Positions 34,973-45,199 of a stretch of 64,000 nucleotides of DNA are shown here, one piece after another. Source of the DNA: Gilliamella sp. App4-10 (GTDB lineage Bacteria > Pseudomonadota > Gammaproteobacteria > Enterobacterales > Orbaceae). The notes under the pieces were generated by a model. It was not told where the DNA came from and ran no database searches. It was given only the letters and a program-made list of their open reading frames with translations. The position numbers and the translations under genes were made by a program. The stretch's first letter is position 1. Every line of letters starts with the position of its first letter. Location of the stretch: positions 1 through 64,000 of the forward strand of contig NZ_LZGS01000048.1 in NCBI RefSeq assembly GCF_001690495.1, given 5' to 3'.

Positions 34973-35015
34973 CTTTGCTTAACAGAGAATGTTGTTTCAT
35001 ATGACATTCTTTGTT

Positions 35016-37157
35016 TTATTCGTTAGCCATTTTTTGTAGGGTAATAAAATCAATTTTACCTGTACCTAATAGTGGTAATTCATTAATCACACGAATGTCA
35101 CGAGGGATAGCTAATGTAGGTATACCAAGTTCTTGAGATGCTTGGTTAAGTTGTTCTCGATTTAATTTTGTCGAGGTAGTAAATAGCACAATAGCTTCAC
35201 CTTTGGCTAAATCGGCTTTAACTGTTGCGCCGTGCATGGCATCAGTGTCGACTTTTTTAGCTAATGATTCAACACTTTCTAATGAAACCATTTCGCCCGC
35301 AATTTTAGCAAATCGTTTTAAGCGTCCTTTAATTGTGACAAAGCCTTCGTTATCGATAGCAACGATATCACCGGTATCATACCAACCTTTTTGGGGCTGT
35401 CCATGTTCATCGATTGCTACTGGTTCCTCAAGTTTACCCGGATTTTCAACACGCAAATAGCCTTTCATCACATTAGGGCCTTTAACTTGCAATTCTCCAC
35501 CATCTTTAATACCTGGAACATGAATTAATCTCGATGTCATACCTGGCAATAACCGACCTACTGTACCTGCTTTAAACGCCATTGGGACATTAAGTGCCAC
35601 AACAGGTGCACACTCAGTAACGCCATAACCTTCTAAAATACGAATACCATATTTATCTTTCCATTGCTCTCGTACTGTGTCTGATAATTTTTCTGCTCCA
35701 GCAACAACGTAGCGTAAACGAAACAAATCATATGGATGCGCATAACGAGCATAATTTGCCAATAAAGTCGGTGTACCAAATAAGACAGTACAATTTTGAT
35801 TATAAATAATTTCAGGTACTATACGATAATGTAGTGGGTTTGGATATAAAAATGTACGACTACCTGAAAACAGCGGTAAAAATAATCCAGCTATAATACC
35901 AAAAGCATGGAATAAAGGTAGTGCGGACATAAAGCGATCGAGTGGAGTTGGATCAATAACGGTTCGAATTTGCTCAACATTAGCAAGCAAACTAGCATGG
36001 CTATGGACAACACCTTTAGGGTTACCTTCTGAACCTGATGTAAACAATACTAGTGCTTCGTCATCACTTGATTGAGGGCATTTAACTAAACGAGGGATAT
36101 ATTGATGAACTGCGACATAAAGTTTATCTTTAAAGGTTAAACTGTTACGTAGATCTTCAAGGAAATACCACTTAACATCTTTTATTTCTTCAAGGAGGTA
36201 ATCAAGCTTTCCTTTTCGAATAAATTTGCGTGAAGTAATAATTGTTTTAATTTCAGCGGCTGTAATTGCACAAGTCAGCCCTTTGATGCCAGCTGTATAA
36301 TTGAGCATCGCTGGAATTCGGTTTTTAACTGATAAGCCAAAAATTGTCGAAATGGTAATAGTTGCATTAGGCAATAATACGCCAACTCGTTCTTTTTCGG
36401 TAGTGAATTTAGCAATAATACAGCTAACGCCAATGATTTGTTTTAACAAATTACGATAAGATATTTCGTTAGTTGTCGGATCTTGTACCATTTTCGATTT
36501 CGCACCATAGCGAACTTGCGCTTCAAGTAGTGCCTCAAATAGAGTTAATTTGGGACGACTTTCCATACGTGCATTCATCATAATTTGATGAAGTTTTTCA
36601 CCCGCAATATAATGCGTTTCACTGGTTTTAGGTGAATCAGGTATTGAAATAGATGCCGGTTCAAGTACATGAATGGTTATTTTAGGAAATAAACGACGTT
36701 TAAACAATCCTTTCAAACGACTGGTTAATGTAAACTCAGCTCCTTCAATCCATACTGGCACAATTGTTGCTTGAGAACTAGCAGCAATAAAAGCCACGCT
36801 ATCATAGATTTTCATTAATGAGCCAGTTACAGTAATTCTCCCTTCAGGAAATATGACCATTGGGCGGCCTTTTTCAACTTCGCGAACTAATTGCTTAATT
36901 ACCATTGGATCAAGGGGATCCATTGGTACCAAATCAACATAACGCTTCGCTAAGCGGACTAACCAATGATTGATATAATCAGTATAAATAGCAAAAACGG
37001 GTTTTACTGGTAAAAATACGCCGATTAAAATACCATCTAAAAAAGATACATGGTTAGGCGTAATAAGAAGTCTGTCTTGTTTTAAATTGTTAAGATTACC
37101 ATGAATTCTGACATGGAATAAAATCTTTAATAAAAATTTTAATACTTTAAATAACAT
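35016..37157 (-). CDS. aas: Bifunctional lysophospholipid acyltransferase / acyl-ACP synthetase
   Basis: Membrane enzyme that activates fatty acids onto acyl carrier protein and reacylates lysophosphatidylethanolamine. The 713 residues match E. coli Aas (719). The N-terminal PlsC-type domain has NHVSFLD (about 35-41) and [12 protein letters not shown]. The C-terminal AMP-binding domain has [33 protein letters not shown] and GWYDTGD. The catalytic lysine region is [15 protein letters not shown] near the end. It is monocistronic, ended by a hairpin. Unlike E. coli it lacks an adjacent lplT transporter in this window. Confidence 0.95.
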   Translation of the reverse strand: MLFKVLKFLLKILFHVRIHGNLNNLKQDRLLITPNHVSFLDGILIGVFLPVKPVFAIYTDYINHWLVRLAKRYVDLVPMDPLDPMVIKQLVREVEKGRPMVIFPEGRITVTGSLMKIYDSVAFIAASSQATIVPVWIEGAEFTLTSRLKGLFKRRLFPKITIHVLEPASISIPDSPKTSETHYIAGEKLHQIMMNARMESRPKLTLFEALLEAQVRYGAKSKMVQDPTTNEISYRNLLKQIIGVSCIIAKFTTEKERVGVLLPNATITISTIFGLSVKNRIPAMLNYTAGIKGLTCAITAAEIKTIITSRKFIRKGKLDYLLEEIKDVKWYFLEDLRNSLTFKDKLYVAVHQYIPRLVKCPQSSDDEALVLFTSGSEGNPKGVVHSHASLLANVEQIRTVIDPTPLDRFMSALPLFHAFGIIAGLFLPLFSGSRTFLYPNPLHYRIVPEIIYNQNCTVLFGTPTLLANYARYAHPYDLFRLRYVVAGAEKLSDTVREQWKDKYGIRILEGYGVTECAPVVALNVPMAFKAGTVGRLLPGMTSRLIHVPGIKDGGELQVKGPNVMKGYLRVENPGKLEEPVAIDEHGQPQKGWYDTGDIVAIDNEGFVTIKGRLKRFAKIAGEMVSLESVESLAKKVDTDAMHGATVKADLAKGEAIVLFTTSTKLNREQLNQASQELGIPTLAIPRDIRVINELPLLGTGKIDFITLQKMANE

Positions 37158-37349
37158 CGGATCCCTCAGTTATTGTGCAAAATTAAAACATATAATAATA
37201 ATGAAAATGCTTAGAATATACAAGAACTGTGATTTATCTTATTTTTTAATATATAAAATAAATTGTTATAATTTAATTCACAATGAATTTTGATTTAATA
37301 AATAGATACTAAAATCTAAAATAAGTATGGAAATCAATAAGGAACAAAA

Positions 37350-38324
37350 ATGCTCATTTTAACGGCTACAGATATTAAAAAATTTTATACTATGAAAGAC
37401 GCGATAGCTGCGGATAAACAAGCTTTGAAAATTTATACTCAAGGAAACAGTGATGTACCATTACGAATCAATTTCGATATGAAAAAAGGTCAATGCTTGT
37501 TTATGCCCGCACATATTAAAGGTAGCGATATTGTGGGTATCAAAATTGTCTCAGTATTTCCTGATAACCCTAAATTGGGAAAACCATCAGTTCCTGCACA
37601 AGTTTTAATGTTAGATCCACAAACTGGCGAAGTTTGTGCCATGTTAGATGGTACTTTTGTTACTGCGCTTCGCACAGGAGCCGTTCAAGGTGCAGCCACT
37701 GATTTGTTAGCTCGTAGAGATGCTTGTAGAGCAGTGTTGATCGGTACTGGAGGGCAAGCAATATCGCAATTAGAAGCAATGTTAACTGTTCGTTCACTTA
37801 CTGATGTAGCTATTTTTGATATTGATACACAAAAAGCAAAACAGTTTACTGATGAAATGAAACATCGTTTTGCCCATTTTTCTACTCATCTTTATTTTTC
37901 TCAAAATTTGGATGAAGACATTAGCCAAGCCGATATTATTACTTCTGTCACGACTTCAAAAGTTGTGACATTTAATGGCGATAAAGTGAGAGCTGGTACG
38001 CATATTAATGGTGTGGGAGCTTATACACCAGAGATGCACGAAATTCCTGAAAAGATTGTTGAAAAAGCTAATATTCGCGTACTTGATACCAAGGAGGGAG
38101 TATTTGCTGAAGCTGGTGATATTATTGAACCAATTAAACAAAAATTGGTATCGGAAGATGATTTTTTAGAATTAGGAGATTTAGTTATAGATCCCACTCA
38201 ATGCCGCCAAAACGATCAGCAAATTACGATTTTTAAAAGTGTTGGAACAGCAGTATTAGATGTGTATATTGGCTACGATATCTACCTTAAAGCAAAAGAA
38301 AAAGAAATAGGTATATATTTATAA
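37350..38324 (+). CDS. ornithine cyclodeaminase / mu-crystallin family protein
   Basis: A 324-residue NAD(P)-dependent enzyme. The substrate half contains SDVPLRINFDM, KGQCLFMPAH and DGTFVTALRTGAVQGAATDL. The Rossmann motif is GTGGQAISQLEAM (about 132-144). Members include ornithine cyclodeaminase, alanine dehydrogenase and ketimine reductase, which cannot be told apart here. AAGGAA lies seven bases before the start. It stands alone, divergent from aas, and is 10 kb from the ornithine-racemase-like cluster, so a link in ornithine metabolism is possible but unproven. Confidence 0.88.
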   Translation: MLILTATDIKKFYTMKDAIAADKQALKIYTQGNSDVPLRINFDMKKGQCLFMPAHIKGSDIVGIKIVSVFPDNPKLGKPSVPAQVLMLDPQTGEVCAMLDGTFVTALRTGAVQGAATDLLARRDACRAVLIGTGGQAISQLEAMLTVRSLTDVAIFDIDTQKAKQFTDEMKHRFAHFSTHLYFSQNLDEDISQADIITSVTTSKVVTFNGDKVRAGTHINGVGAYTPEMHEIPEKIVEKANIRVLDTKEGVFAEAGDIIEPIKQKLVSEDDFLELGDLVIDPTQCRQNDQQITIFKSVGTAVLDVYIGYDIYLKAKEKEIGIYL

Positions 38325-38392
38325 TAATTTGTAATTAAGTTTAGTAACTTTTTTCAAAAAGTTCTAGGTAAATAGGTGGTTAAGTATAAAAG

Positions 38393-39406
38393 TTAGCTTT
38401 TCAGTTCTGCTTTTTGTGAACGCCTAAGTAATGTCATCGCTGCTTGTTTCGGTGCTTTATGTTCATAAAGGACTTGATAAATTTGTTCAGTGATTGGCAT
38501 ATCAACATGATATTTTTGAGCTAGTAACCAGACTTCTTTTGTATTATTGCGACCTTCAACAACTTGAGCAATAGCATCTTGAGCTTCTTGCACTGATTTG
38601 TTTTGGCCCAGTAAGATTCCAAAACGACGATTACGAGATTGATTATCTGTACAGGTTAAGATCAGATCGCCCAATCCAGCCATTCCCATAAATGTGGCAG
38701 GATCGGCGCCTAATACTGCGCCTAAACGCATCATTTCGGCAAGTCCGCGCGTAATTAATGCTGTTCTGGCATTAGCACCAAAACCAAGTCCATCTGATAA
38801 TCCAGCACCAATAGCGATAACATTTTTAATAGCCCCTCCAAGTTGCACGCCAACGAAATCTTTACTGCTATAAACACGGAAACTTTTACTACAATGGAAT
38901 AATGTTTGCAGTTGATTTAAAAAACGCTCATCATTTGATGCAACAGTTACTGCTGTTGGCAATCCAGATGCGACTTCTTTGGCAAACGTTGGGCCAGAAA
39001 TAACCGCTAATGGGATTTTATCGCCCAAAATTTCTTTTGCTACATCTTGCAGTAATCGACCTGTATTTACTTCAAGCCCTTTTGTTGCCCAAACGATTTT
39101 CGTACCTAGGCGTAAAAACGGTTTGATTTGAGCAAGAATACCTGCGAAAGCGTGACTTGGCACCACAATAAGTAAAATGGGTGCTGCTGAAATTGCTGAT
39201 TCTAAATCACTTTCAATTTGTAACAAAGCAGGGAAAGGAATATCCGGCAAAAATTGTTTATTTTGCCTATCATGCCGCAAAATGTTCATTTTATCAGGAT
39301 TATGTCCCCACAATAAAGTTGAGTGACCATTTCGCGCCAGTAAAATAGCTAAAGCGGTTCCGTAAGAGCCTGCGCCTATTACTGTTATCTCAGCATTTTT
39401 TTTCAT
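38393..39406 (-). CDS. gpsA: Glycerol-3-phosphate dehydrogenase [NAD(P)+]
   Basis: Makes sn-glycerol 3-phosphate for phospholipids from dihydroxyacetone phosphate. The 337 residues match the family. The nucleotide motif [18 protein letters not shown] is at 11-28. Substrate and catalytic segments are [27 protein letters not shown] and [20 protein letters not shown], followed by [20 protein letters not shown]. It follows secB by 43 bases in the order yibN-secB-gpsA known from enterics. Confidence 0.97.
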   Translation of the reverse strand: MKKNAEITVIGAGSYGTALAILLARNGHSTLLWGHNPDKMNILRHDRQNKQFLPDIPFPALLQIESDLESAISAAPILLIVVPSHAFAGILAQIKPFLRLGTKIVWATKGLEVNTGRLLQDVAKEILGDKIPLAVISGPTFAKEVASGLPTAVTVASNDERFLNQLQTLFHCSKSFRVYSSKDFVGVQLGGAIKNVIAIGAGLSDGLGFGANARTALITRGLAEMMRLGAVLGADPATFMGMAGLGDLILTCTDNQSRNRRFGILLGQNKSVQEAQDAIAQVVEGRNNTKEVWLLAQKYHVDMPITEQIYQVLYEHKAPKQAAMTLLRRSQKAELKS

Positions 39407-39449
39407 AATAATATAATAAACCTATTATTAGTTAATTGCAACACAATGA

Positions 39450-39932
39450 CTATTGTAGTGTTTCTTTAGATTCGGTTTCAGCTTCAGCTTGTTGTTGTTG
39501 AATATAGTTCATAAATAGTGCTTCAAAATTTACTGGTTCTAAATTCACTTGTGGGAATGTGCCTTTGTTCACTAAACTTGAAATTACTTCACGAGCATAA
39601 GGGAACAAAATATTTGGGCAATAAGCGCCAACACAATGTTGAATTTGGCCTTCATCGAATCCGATAAGTGAAAAAATACCAGCTTGAGTCACTTCACAAA
39701 TATATACAATTTCGTTTTGTTGTTTTACTGTCACAGTGATGCGTAATGCAACTTCGTATACATTTTCGCTTAAAACTAGTGAGGATGAATTTAATTCAAC
39801 GTTCAGCTCCGGTTGCCATTGTTTTGTGAAAATTTCAGGAACATTGTTAGTTTCGAATGAAACATCTTTAGTATAAATACGTTGAATAGCAAACTGAGTT
39901 TCGGATTGTTGCGTATTGTTTTGTTCTGTCAT
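39450..39932 (-). CDS. secB: Protein-export chaperone SecB
   Basis: Tetrameric cytoplasmic chaperone that keeps preproteins unfolded and hands them to SecA. The 160 residues contain [26 protein letters not shown]-like ([12 protein letters not shown]) and [20 protein letters not shown], followed by [15 protein letters not shown]. It lies between a YibN-like gene (26-base gap) and gpsA on one transcript. Confidence 0.97.
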   Translation of the reverse strand: MTEQNNTQQSETQFAIQRIYTKDVSFETNNVPEIFTKQWQPELNVELNSSSLVLSENVYEVALRITVTVKQQNEIVYICEVTQAGIFSLIGFDEGQIQHCVGAYCPNILFPYAREVISSLVNKGTFPQVNLEPVNFEALFMNYIQQQQAEAETESKETLQ

Positions 39933-39957
39933 GATAAAACCTTATTTTTAAATAATA

Positions 39958-40398
39958 TTATTTTCTTACCAGTGGTAAATTATCGCTGTTCCATCCAGCA
40001 ATACCGTCTTTTAATACAAATACATTTAAAAAACCTTGTTTGACAAGTGCTTCACCTATACTTGTTGATGATAAACCATTTGCGTCAATTAAAATAACAA
40101 TGTTTTCTTTAAATTTTTCAATTTTTTTTGTACTCGCATTTTTAATGTCAACAGGCAAAATGTTGTAGGAGTCTGTGATGTGCCCTTTTTTAAAGTTATC
40201 AGCAGAGCGAATATCAATAATAACTGCATTTTGCTTATTAATCATATGAATTGCTTGAGGATTATTGATAATTTTAACCTTGGATAGTTTACCTTTAATG
40301 GTTAGTACAATAATTGAAATAAACAGTACAACCCAACCTAAGGAAAGTAAGATGTGATTTTTTACAAAAGGTAGAATTTCGAGTGTAATAAAGTCCAT
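39958..40398 (-). CDS. yibN: membrane-anchored rhodanese-like protein YibN
   Basis: From MDFITLEILPFVKNH, a 146-residue protein with one N-terminal membrane helix (about 14-36) and a rhodanese domain (about 50-140). The family elements IIDIRSADNFKKGHI and VLKDGIAGWNSDNLPLVRK are present. The usual catalytic cysteine position (Cys in E. coli VDGSGMQC) is serine here (IDANGLSS), so sulfurtransferase activity is doubtful. The 40398 ATG matches E. coli; a TTG at 40425 is an alternative. It leads the yibN-secB-gpsA operon. Confidence 0.88.
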   Translation of the reverse strand: MDFITLEILPFVKNHILLSLGWVVLFISIIVLTIKGKLSKVKIINNPQAIHMINKQNAVIIDIRSADNFKKGHITDSYNILPVDIKNASTKKIEKFKENIVILIDANGLSSTSIGEALVKQGFLNVFVLKDGIAGWNSDNLPLVRK

Positions 40399-40791
40399 AC
40401 TTGTATGATTACCTAGTTTTTTCAATATAAAGGAAGATTATAGCGATATTGTGTAACGAAATACAGTGCCAATAACTGAAAAATTGTTTTTATAGTAATT
40501 TGTTTTATTTAAAATGGTTATAAAAAATGGTTGGTATAATAGAAAGCTGCAGTGCAATGAAATGAAGTTATCTTTATGTTTTTATTTTTGTTTTTAAGAG
40601 TAAGTAAAAAATGCAGGGATAACATAATCTCTTATTTAATCTTCTCTGGTAACAAAGAACCAATATAGTTTAAATCGCATTATGTTTATGTTGCTGAATA
40701 TAGCAATTACTTGACAGTTTATCATAGTTTCAAATATGAGTATTGTGGATTTAATATTTAAACAACGGTGATATATTATGAACCATCTCGA

Positions 40792-40857
40792 TGCACCAAA
40801 TTAGATTTAATTGCTTTATTTTGGTGCAATTGTAATATTTATCATATTATTGGTGCC
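40792..40857 (+). promoter_or_regulatory. candidate NtrC (GlnG) binding sites upstream of glnA
   Basis: TGCACCA at 40792-40798, TGCTTTATTTTGGTGCA at 40812-40828 and TTGGTGCC at 40850-40857. The NtrC site consensus is a dyad of TGCACCA and TGGTGCA halves spaced by three bases. The 40812 site has one perfect and one weak half. They lie roughly 60-120 bases upstream of the predicted sigma54 start, where NtrC enhancers occur in enterics. Confidence 0.68.
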
Positions 40858-40888
40858 TGTAAATCCTGTAAAAACAGAGCTAAAAAAC

Positions 40889-40904
40889 TGGCATCATATT
40901 TGCA
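40889..40904 (+). promoter_or_regulatory. sigma54 promoter of glnA
   Basis: TGGCATCATATTTGCA with GG at 40890-40891 and GC at 40902-40903, separated by 10 bases. It corresponds to the glnAp2 promoter of enterics. The predicted start near 40915 leaves a leader of about 65 bases; GGAG precedes the ATG. Confidence 0.85.
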
Positions 40905-40982
40905 TATGTTATAATAATTTGGGTAAGAATGCCTTATAATATAAACTGAACAATTATTATTTGTCCTCAACGGAGAAGATAC

Positions 40983-42392
40983 ATGTCTACACAACAAGTT
41001 TTAACACTAATTAAAGAAAATGATGTTAAGTTTATCGATTTACGTTTTACTGATACAAAAGGTAAAGAACAACACGTTACGATTCCTGTTAGTCAAATTG
41101 ACGCTGATTTTTTTGAAGATGGTAAGATGTTTGATGGTTCATCAATTGCTGGTTGGAAAGGTATTAATGAATCAGATATGGTGTTAATGCCAGATGCGTC
41201 AAGTGCTGTTATCGATCCGTTTTTTGAAGATGTAACATTAAATCTCCGTTGTGACGTTTTAGAACCTGCAACGTTACAAGGATATGACCGTGACCCACGT
41301 TCGATCGCTAAACGTGCCGAAGAGTATTTAAAATCATCAGGTATTGCAGATACTGTTATTTTTGGACCTGAACCAGAATTCTTTTTATTTGATGATGTTC
41401 GTTTTGGTTCGCCAATGTCTGGTAGTTTTGTGCATATTGATGATATTGAAGCGGCATGGAATTCTGGTACAAAATATGAAGAAGGCAATAAAGGGCATCG
41501 CCCAGGCGTAAAAGGTGGATATTTCCCACTTCCACCCGTTGACTCATCGCAAGATATCCGTTCTGAAATGTGTTTAATTATGGAACAGCTTGGCTTAGTG
41601 GTTGAAGCTCACCATCATGAAGTGGCAACTGCGGGTCAAAACGAAATTGCTTGTCGCTTTAATACGCTAACTAAAAAAGCTGATGAAGTACAAATCTATA
41701 AATATGTCGTACAAAATGTGGCGCATGCTTACGGTAAAACAGCGACGTTTATGCCAAAACCAATGTTTGGTGATAATGGTTCTGGTATGCACTGTCACCA
41801 ATCATTAGCAAAAGATGGCGTAAATTTATTCGCTGGGGATAAATATGCGGGTCTTTCAGAAATGGCACTATTCTATATTGGCGGTATTATCAAACATGCG
41901 AAAGCCATCAATGCATTTACTAACCCAGCAACTAACTCTTATAAACGTCTAGTACCGGGCTATGAAGCGCCAGTTATGCTTGCGTATTCTGCACGTAACC
42001 GTTCTGCGTCAATTCGTATTCCTGTTGTGACTAGCCCTAAAGCACGTCGTATTGAGGTTCGCTTCCCAGATCCAGCAGGTAACCCATACTTATCATTTGC
42101 TGCGCAGTTAATGGCTGGTTTAGATGGTATTATTAATAAAATTCACCCTGGCGATGCGATGGATAAAAACTTATACGATTTACCACCAGAGGAATCTAAA
42201 TTAATTCCTCAAGTCGCGGGTTCTCTTGAAGAGGCACTTAATGCATTAGATGCAGATCGTGAATTCTTAACACGTGGTAATGTCTTTACTAATGATACAA
42301 TTGATGCATATATTGATTTAAAACGTCAAGATGTTGATCGTGTACGCATGACGCCACATCCAGTTGAGTTTGAAATGTACTATAGTCTATAA
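40983..42392 (+). CDS. glnA: Glutamine synthetase, type I
   Basis: Makes glutamine from glutamate, ammonia and ATP. The 469 residues match E. coli GlnA. Visible landmarks are [26 protein letters not shown], the ATP/metal segment [22 protein letters not shown] and the adenylylation loop NLYDLPPEE with its Tyr near 397-398. The loop means adenylyl-control by GlnE is likely retained. It heads glnA-glnL-glnG, under a sigma54 promoter with NtrC sites. A hairpin separates it from glnL. Confidence 0.98.
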   Translation: MSTQQVLTLIKENDVKFIDLRFTDTKGKEQHVTIPVSQIDADFFEDGKMFDGSSIAGWKGINESDMVLMPDASSAVIDPFFEDVTLNLRCDVLEPATLQGYDRDPRSIAKRAEEYLKSSGIADTVIFGPEPEFFLFDDVRFGSPMSGSFVHIDDIEAAWNSGTKYEEGNKGHRPGVKGGYFPLPPVDSSQDIRSEMCLIMEQLGLVVEAHHHEVATAGQNEIACRFNTLTKKADEVQIYKYVVQNVAHAYGKTATFMPKPMFGDNGSGMHCHQSLAKDGVNLFAGDKYAGLSEMALFYIGGIIKHAKAINAFTNPATNSYKRLVPGYEAPVMLAYSARNRSASIRIPVVTSPKARRIEVRFPDPAGNPYLSFAAQLMAGLDGIINKIHPGDAMDKNLYDLPPEESKLIPQVAGSLEEALNALDADREFLTRGNVFTNDTIDAYIDLKRQDVDRVRMTPHPVEFEMYYSL

Positions 42393-42418
42393 GTTAATTT
42401 ATAATAATTTAAACTATT

Positions 42419-42444
42419 AAACCACCGTTAACTTGCGGTGGTTT
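42419..42444 (+). terminator. hairpin between glnA and glnL
   Basis: AAACCACCG (42419-42427) and CGGTGGTTT (42436-42444), perfect 9-bp arms with an 8-base loop, followed by CTAATC. It probably limits read-through so that glnLG is made at lower level than glnA, as in enterics. Confidence 0.7.
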
Positions 42445-42467
42445 CTAATCGGGACGGAAAATCAACG

Positions 42468-43517
42468 ATGACATTTGAAAATGAATCTGATGCTAATCTT
42501 GTTCTCGATGCTATGATTACGAGTATTTTATTACTTGATACAAAACTCAACATTCTTTATGCCAATACTGCTGCACAGCAATTATTAGTACAAAGTTCTA
42601 AAAAATTATTAGATAGTTATCTTCCTGATTTTTTGGGTTATTTTTCTTTAGATATTGATTTGATGCTCAGTGCATTGGCACAAAATCAAGGTTTTACCGA
42701 TAATGAAGTCAATTTAGTTATTAACAATGAGTTACATATTTTATCGCTGACAGCTCAACTATTAGGTAATGGTCGGATTTTGATTGAAATGGTACCGTTA
42801 AATAATCATAAACGCCTTAGTCAAGAACAATTGCAACAAGCTCAACAGAGCGCTGCACGTGAATTAGTTCGAGGACTTGCTCATGAAATTAAAAATCCAC
42901 TAGGCGGACTTCGAGGTGCGGCTCAATTATTATCACGAGAATTACCAAAAAATGAATTGCAAGATTACACAAAAATTATTATTGAACAATCAGATAGATT
43001 AAGAAATCTTGTTGATAGGTTGTTAGGACCACAACAGCGATTGCACCAAAAAGAACAAAGTATCCATCAAGCAATAGAACGTATCTATGCATTACTGTGT
43101 TTGGAAAAACCAAGCAATATTGAAATTTTGCGTGATTATGATCCAAGCTTACCTGATTTTATTCATGACTCTGAACAAATAGAGCAGGTAATTTTAAATA
43201 TTGTGCGTAATGCTTTACAGGCGATCGGTTCCAATACTGGCGTAATTACCATTAGGACAAGAACGGCTTTTCAGGTTACTTTACATGGCCAACGTTGTCG
43301 TTTGTGTGCTCGTATTGATATTGAAGATACTGGGCCAGGTGTGCCTGTTCATATACAAGATACCTTGTTTTACCCTATGGTGAGTGGTTATGAAGGTGGT
43401 ACAGGTATTGGGCTTTCTATTGCACATAATATTGTTGATCAACACCACGGTAAAATTGAATTTAATAGTTGGCCCGGACATACTGAATTTTCTGTCTATT
43501 TGCCAATTAGACAGTGA
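42468..43517 (+). CDS. glnL: Nitrogen regulation sensor kinase NtrB
   Basis: Histidine kinase/phosphatase that sets GlnG phosphorylation in response to PII. From [13 protein letters not shown] it has 349 residues, as in E. coli. A PAS domain (about 10-115) is followed by the H-box with His139 in [16 protein letters not shown], then N-box [10 protein letters not shown] and G-boxes [10 protein letters not shown] and [10 protein letters not shown]. The start at 42468 puts His at 139, the E. coli number; an upstream GTG at 42438 sits inside the terminator hairpin. No membrane helix, so a cytoplasmic sensor. glnG follows 11 bases later. Confidence 0.96.
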   Translation: MTFENESDANLVLDAMITSILLLDTKLNILYANTAAQQLLVQSSKKLLDSYLPDFLGYFSLDIDLMLSALAQNQGFTDNEVNLVINNELHILSLTAQLLGNGRILIEMVPLNNHKRLSQEQLQQAQQSAARELVRGLAHEIKNPLGGLRGAAQLLSRELPKNELQDYTKIIIEQSDRLRNLVDRLLGPQQRLHQKEQSIHQAIERIYALLCLEKPSNIEILRDYDPSLPDFIHDSEQIEQVILNIVRNALQAIGSNTGVITIRTRTAFQVTLHGQRCRLCARIDIEDTGPGVPVHIQDTLFYPMVSGYEGGTGIGLSIAHNIVDQHHGKIEFNSWPGHTEFSVYLPIRQ

Positions 43518-43528
43518 GGTAAATTAAA

Positions 43529-44983
43529 ATGAATATTTGGATTGTTGATGATGATAGCGCTATTCGATGGGTATTAGAAAAAGCATTAACTAATGCTCAT
43601 TTCAACTGTGCCTGCTTTTCGAATGGTCAAGAGGTGATAGATGCTTTGGTTACTTATGCTCAAAAGCCTACAGTATTAATATCAGATATTAAAATGCCCG
43701 GAATTGATGGTTTAACACTGCTGAAACATGTTAAAGAAAAATTGCCTAATTTGCCTGTTATTATTATGACCGCTCATTCAGATCTTGATGCAGCAGTGAA
43801 TGCCTATCAAAAAGGTGCTTATGATTATATTCCTAAGCCCTTTGATGTAGACGAAGTTATTCAATTGGTTGAACGTGCAATTTTACAAACGCAAAGTAAC
43901 AAAACCAGTAATAATACAACAACAAAAGCATCAACAGGTATTATTGGCGAAGCTCCTTCAATGCAAGACGTGTTTCGTATTATTGGTCGATTATCCAAAT
44001 CTTCTATTAGCGTATTAATTAATGGGGAATCAGGAACGGGTAAAGAATTGGTTGCTAAGGCATTACATACTCATAGTCCTCGTTCACAATCGCCTTTTAT
44101 TGCGTTAAATATGGCGGCAATCCCTAAAGATCTCATTGAATCTGAGCTTTTTGGGCATGAAAAAGGTGCATTTACAGGGGCGGCTCAAATTAGACATGGA
44201 CGCTTTGAACAAGCTAATGGTGGTACTTTATTTTTAGATGAAATTGGTGATATGCCGCTTGATGTTCAAACGAGATTATTAAGGGTACTTGCCGATGGGC
44301 AGTTTTATCGTATTGGTGGATATTCACCCGTCAAAGTTGATGTGCGTATTATTGCTGCTACACATCAAGATTTAGAAGCAAGAGTAAGAGAGGGAAAGTT
44401 TAGAGATGATTTGTTTCATCGTTTAAATGTAATTCGTATATTACTGCCGCCTTTGCGTGATAGAGCGCAGGATATTCCAAAACTTGCTGAACATTTTTTG
44501 CATACAACTGCGAAAGAATTAGGTGTAGAAAGTAAAGTATTAAGTCCGAAAGCATTAAGTGTTTTATGTCAATTTAATTGGCCAGGTAATGTACGTCAGC
44601 TTGAAAACATCTGCCGATGGGTGACGGTGATGTCTTCAAATAAAGAGATTTTAGTTCAAGATTTGCCATCAGAAATGTTGCAATCATCGCCGACTAAAAA
44701 AATTGTCACAAATGAAAATATCACCATGCACGAAAACCATTTTGCTCAGCAAGAAAACGATTGGAAAGTATTACTAGAACAATGGGCAAAGAAAGCCCTT
44801 ATGGAAGGTAAAACGGGGATTTTGACTGAAGCAATAAATGATGTTGAACGCACCTTATTAAAGTGTGCACTCAATTTTACTCGAGGTCATAAACAAGATG
44901 CTGCTCATTTACTAGGGTGGGGGCGTAATACATTGACTCGCAAGCTTAAGGATTTATCCTTTGACCCCAATAAAGATTTTTAA
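43529..44983 (+). CDS. glnG: Nitrogen regulator NtrC, sigma54 activator
   Basis: Response regulator of 484 residues. The receiver domain has phospho-acceptor Asp53 (LISDIKMPGIDG). The AAA+ domain has Walker A GESGTGKE, intact GAFTGA (FGHEKGAFTGAAQ) and Walker B GTLFLDEIGDMP. A Fis-type helix-turn-helix is at the C-terminus (GHKQDAAHLLGWGRNTLTRK). It activates glnA through sites upstream of 40889. Compare the GAFTDA activator at 19951-21387. GAGG precedes the ATG. A strong terminator ends the operon. Confidence 0.97.
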   Translation: MNIWIVDDDSAIRWVLEKALTNAHFNCACFSNGQEVIDALVTYAQKPTVLISDIKMPGIDGLTLLKHVKEKLPNLPVIIMTAHSDLDAAVNAYQKGAYDYIPKPFDVDEVIQLVERAILQTQSNKTSNNTTTKASTGIIGEAPSMQDVFRIIGRLSKSSISVLINGESGTGKELVAKALHTHSPRSQSPFIALNMAAIPKDLIESELFGHEKGAFTGAAQIRHGRFEQANGGTLFLDEIGDMPLDVQTRLLRVLADGQFYRIGGYSPVKVDVRIIAATHQDLEARVREGKFRDDLFHRLNVIRILLPPLRDRAQDIPKLAEHFLHTTAKELGVESKVLSPKALSVLCQFNWPGNVRQLENICRWVTVMSSNKEILVQDLPSEMLQSSPTKKIVTNENITMHENHFAQQENDWKVLLEQWAKKALMEGKTGILTEAINDVERTLLKCALNFTRGHKQDAAHLLGWGRNTLTRKLKDLSFDPNKDF

Positions 44984-44996
44984 CTATCTTAATGAT

Positions 44997-45022
44997 GCTA
45001 TCGAGTGAATCGATAGCTTTTT
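44997..45022 (+). terminator. intrinsic terminator after glnG
   Basis: GCTATCGA (44997-45004) and TCGATAGC (45010-45017), perfect 8-bp arms with a 5-base loop, then TTTTTAA. Ends the glnALG transcript 13 bases after the stop. Confidence 0.92.
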
Positions 45023-45139
45023 AATATATTCATTATAATTTTGTTTCTATTTAACCTGCCTTTTATTACATATTACATTTTTAAACATTTAAAGTGCATT
45101 GAACCTTGCATGGTTTTTGGTTACAATCATGATGTAAAT

Positions 45140-45158
45140 GATAATTATTATAATTATC
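45140..45158. promoter_or_regulatory. Fur box upstream of the siderophore importer
   Basis: GATAATTATTATAATTATC matches 16 of 19 positions of the Fur consensus GATAATGATAATCATTATC. It lies 42 bases before the start of the substrate-binding protein gene, so iron repression of the importer is very likely. Confidence 0.85.
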
Positions 45159-45199
45159 GTTTTGTGGTTTTTTATTCAGGTTGATAATTAGGAGTTATA

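Larger units (their letters stand above)
34517..35015. other. 500-base region between murQ and aas
   Basis: Contains an in-frame hydrophobic extension of murQ (34517-34612), a short open frame on the minus strand (34767-34901) that may be a gene remnant, and a terminator-like hairpin for aas (34942-34972). No complete gene is seen. Confidence 0.5.
40399..40982. other. regulatory region between yibN and glnA
   Basis: About 580 bases with divergent promoters. The glnA-proximal 200 bases hold three NtrC-type half sites and a sigma54 promoter. The leftward 350 bases are AT-rich with no gene seen. Confidence 0.6.
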
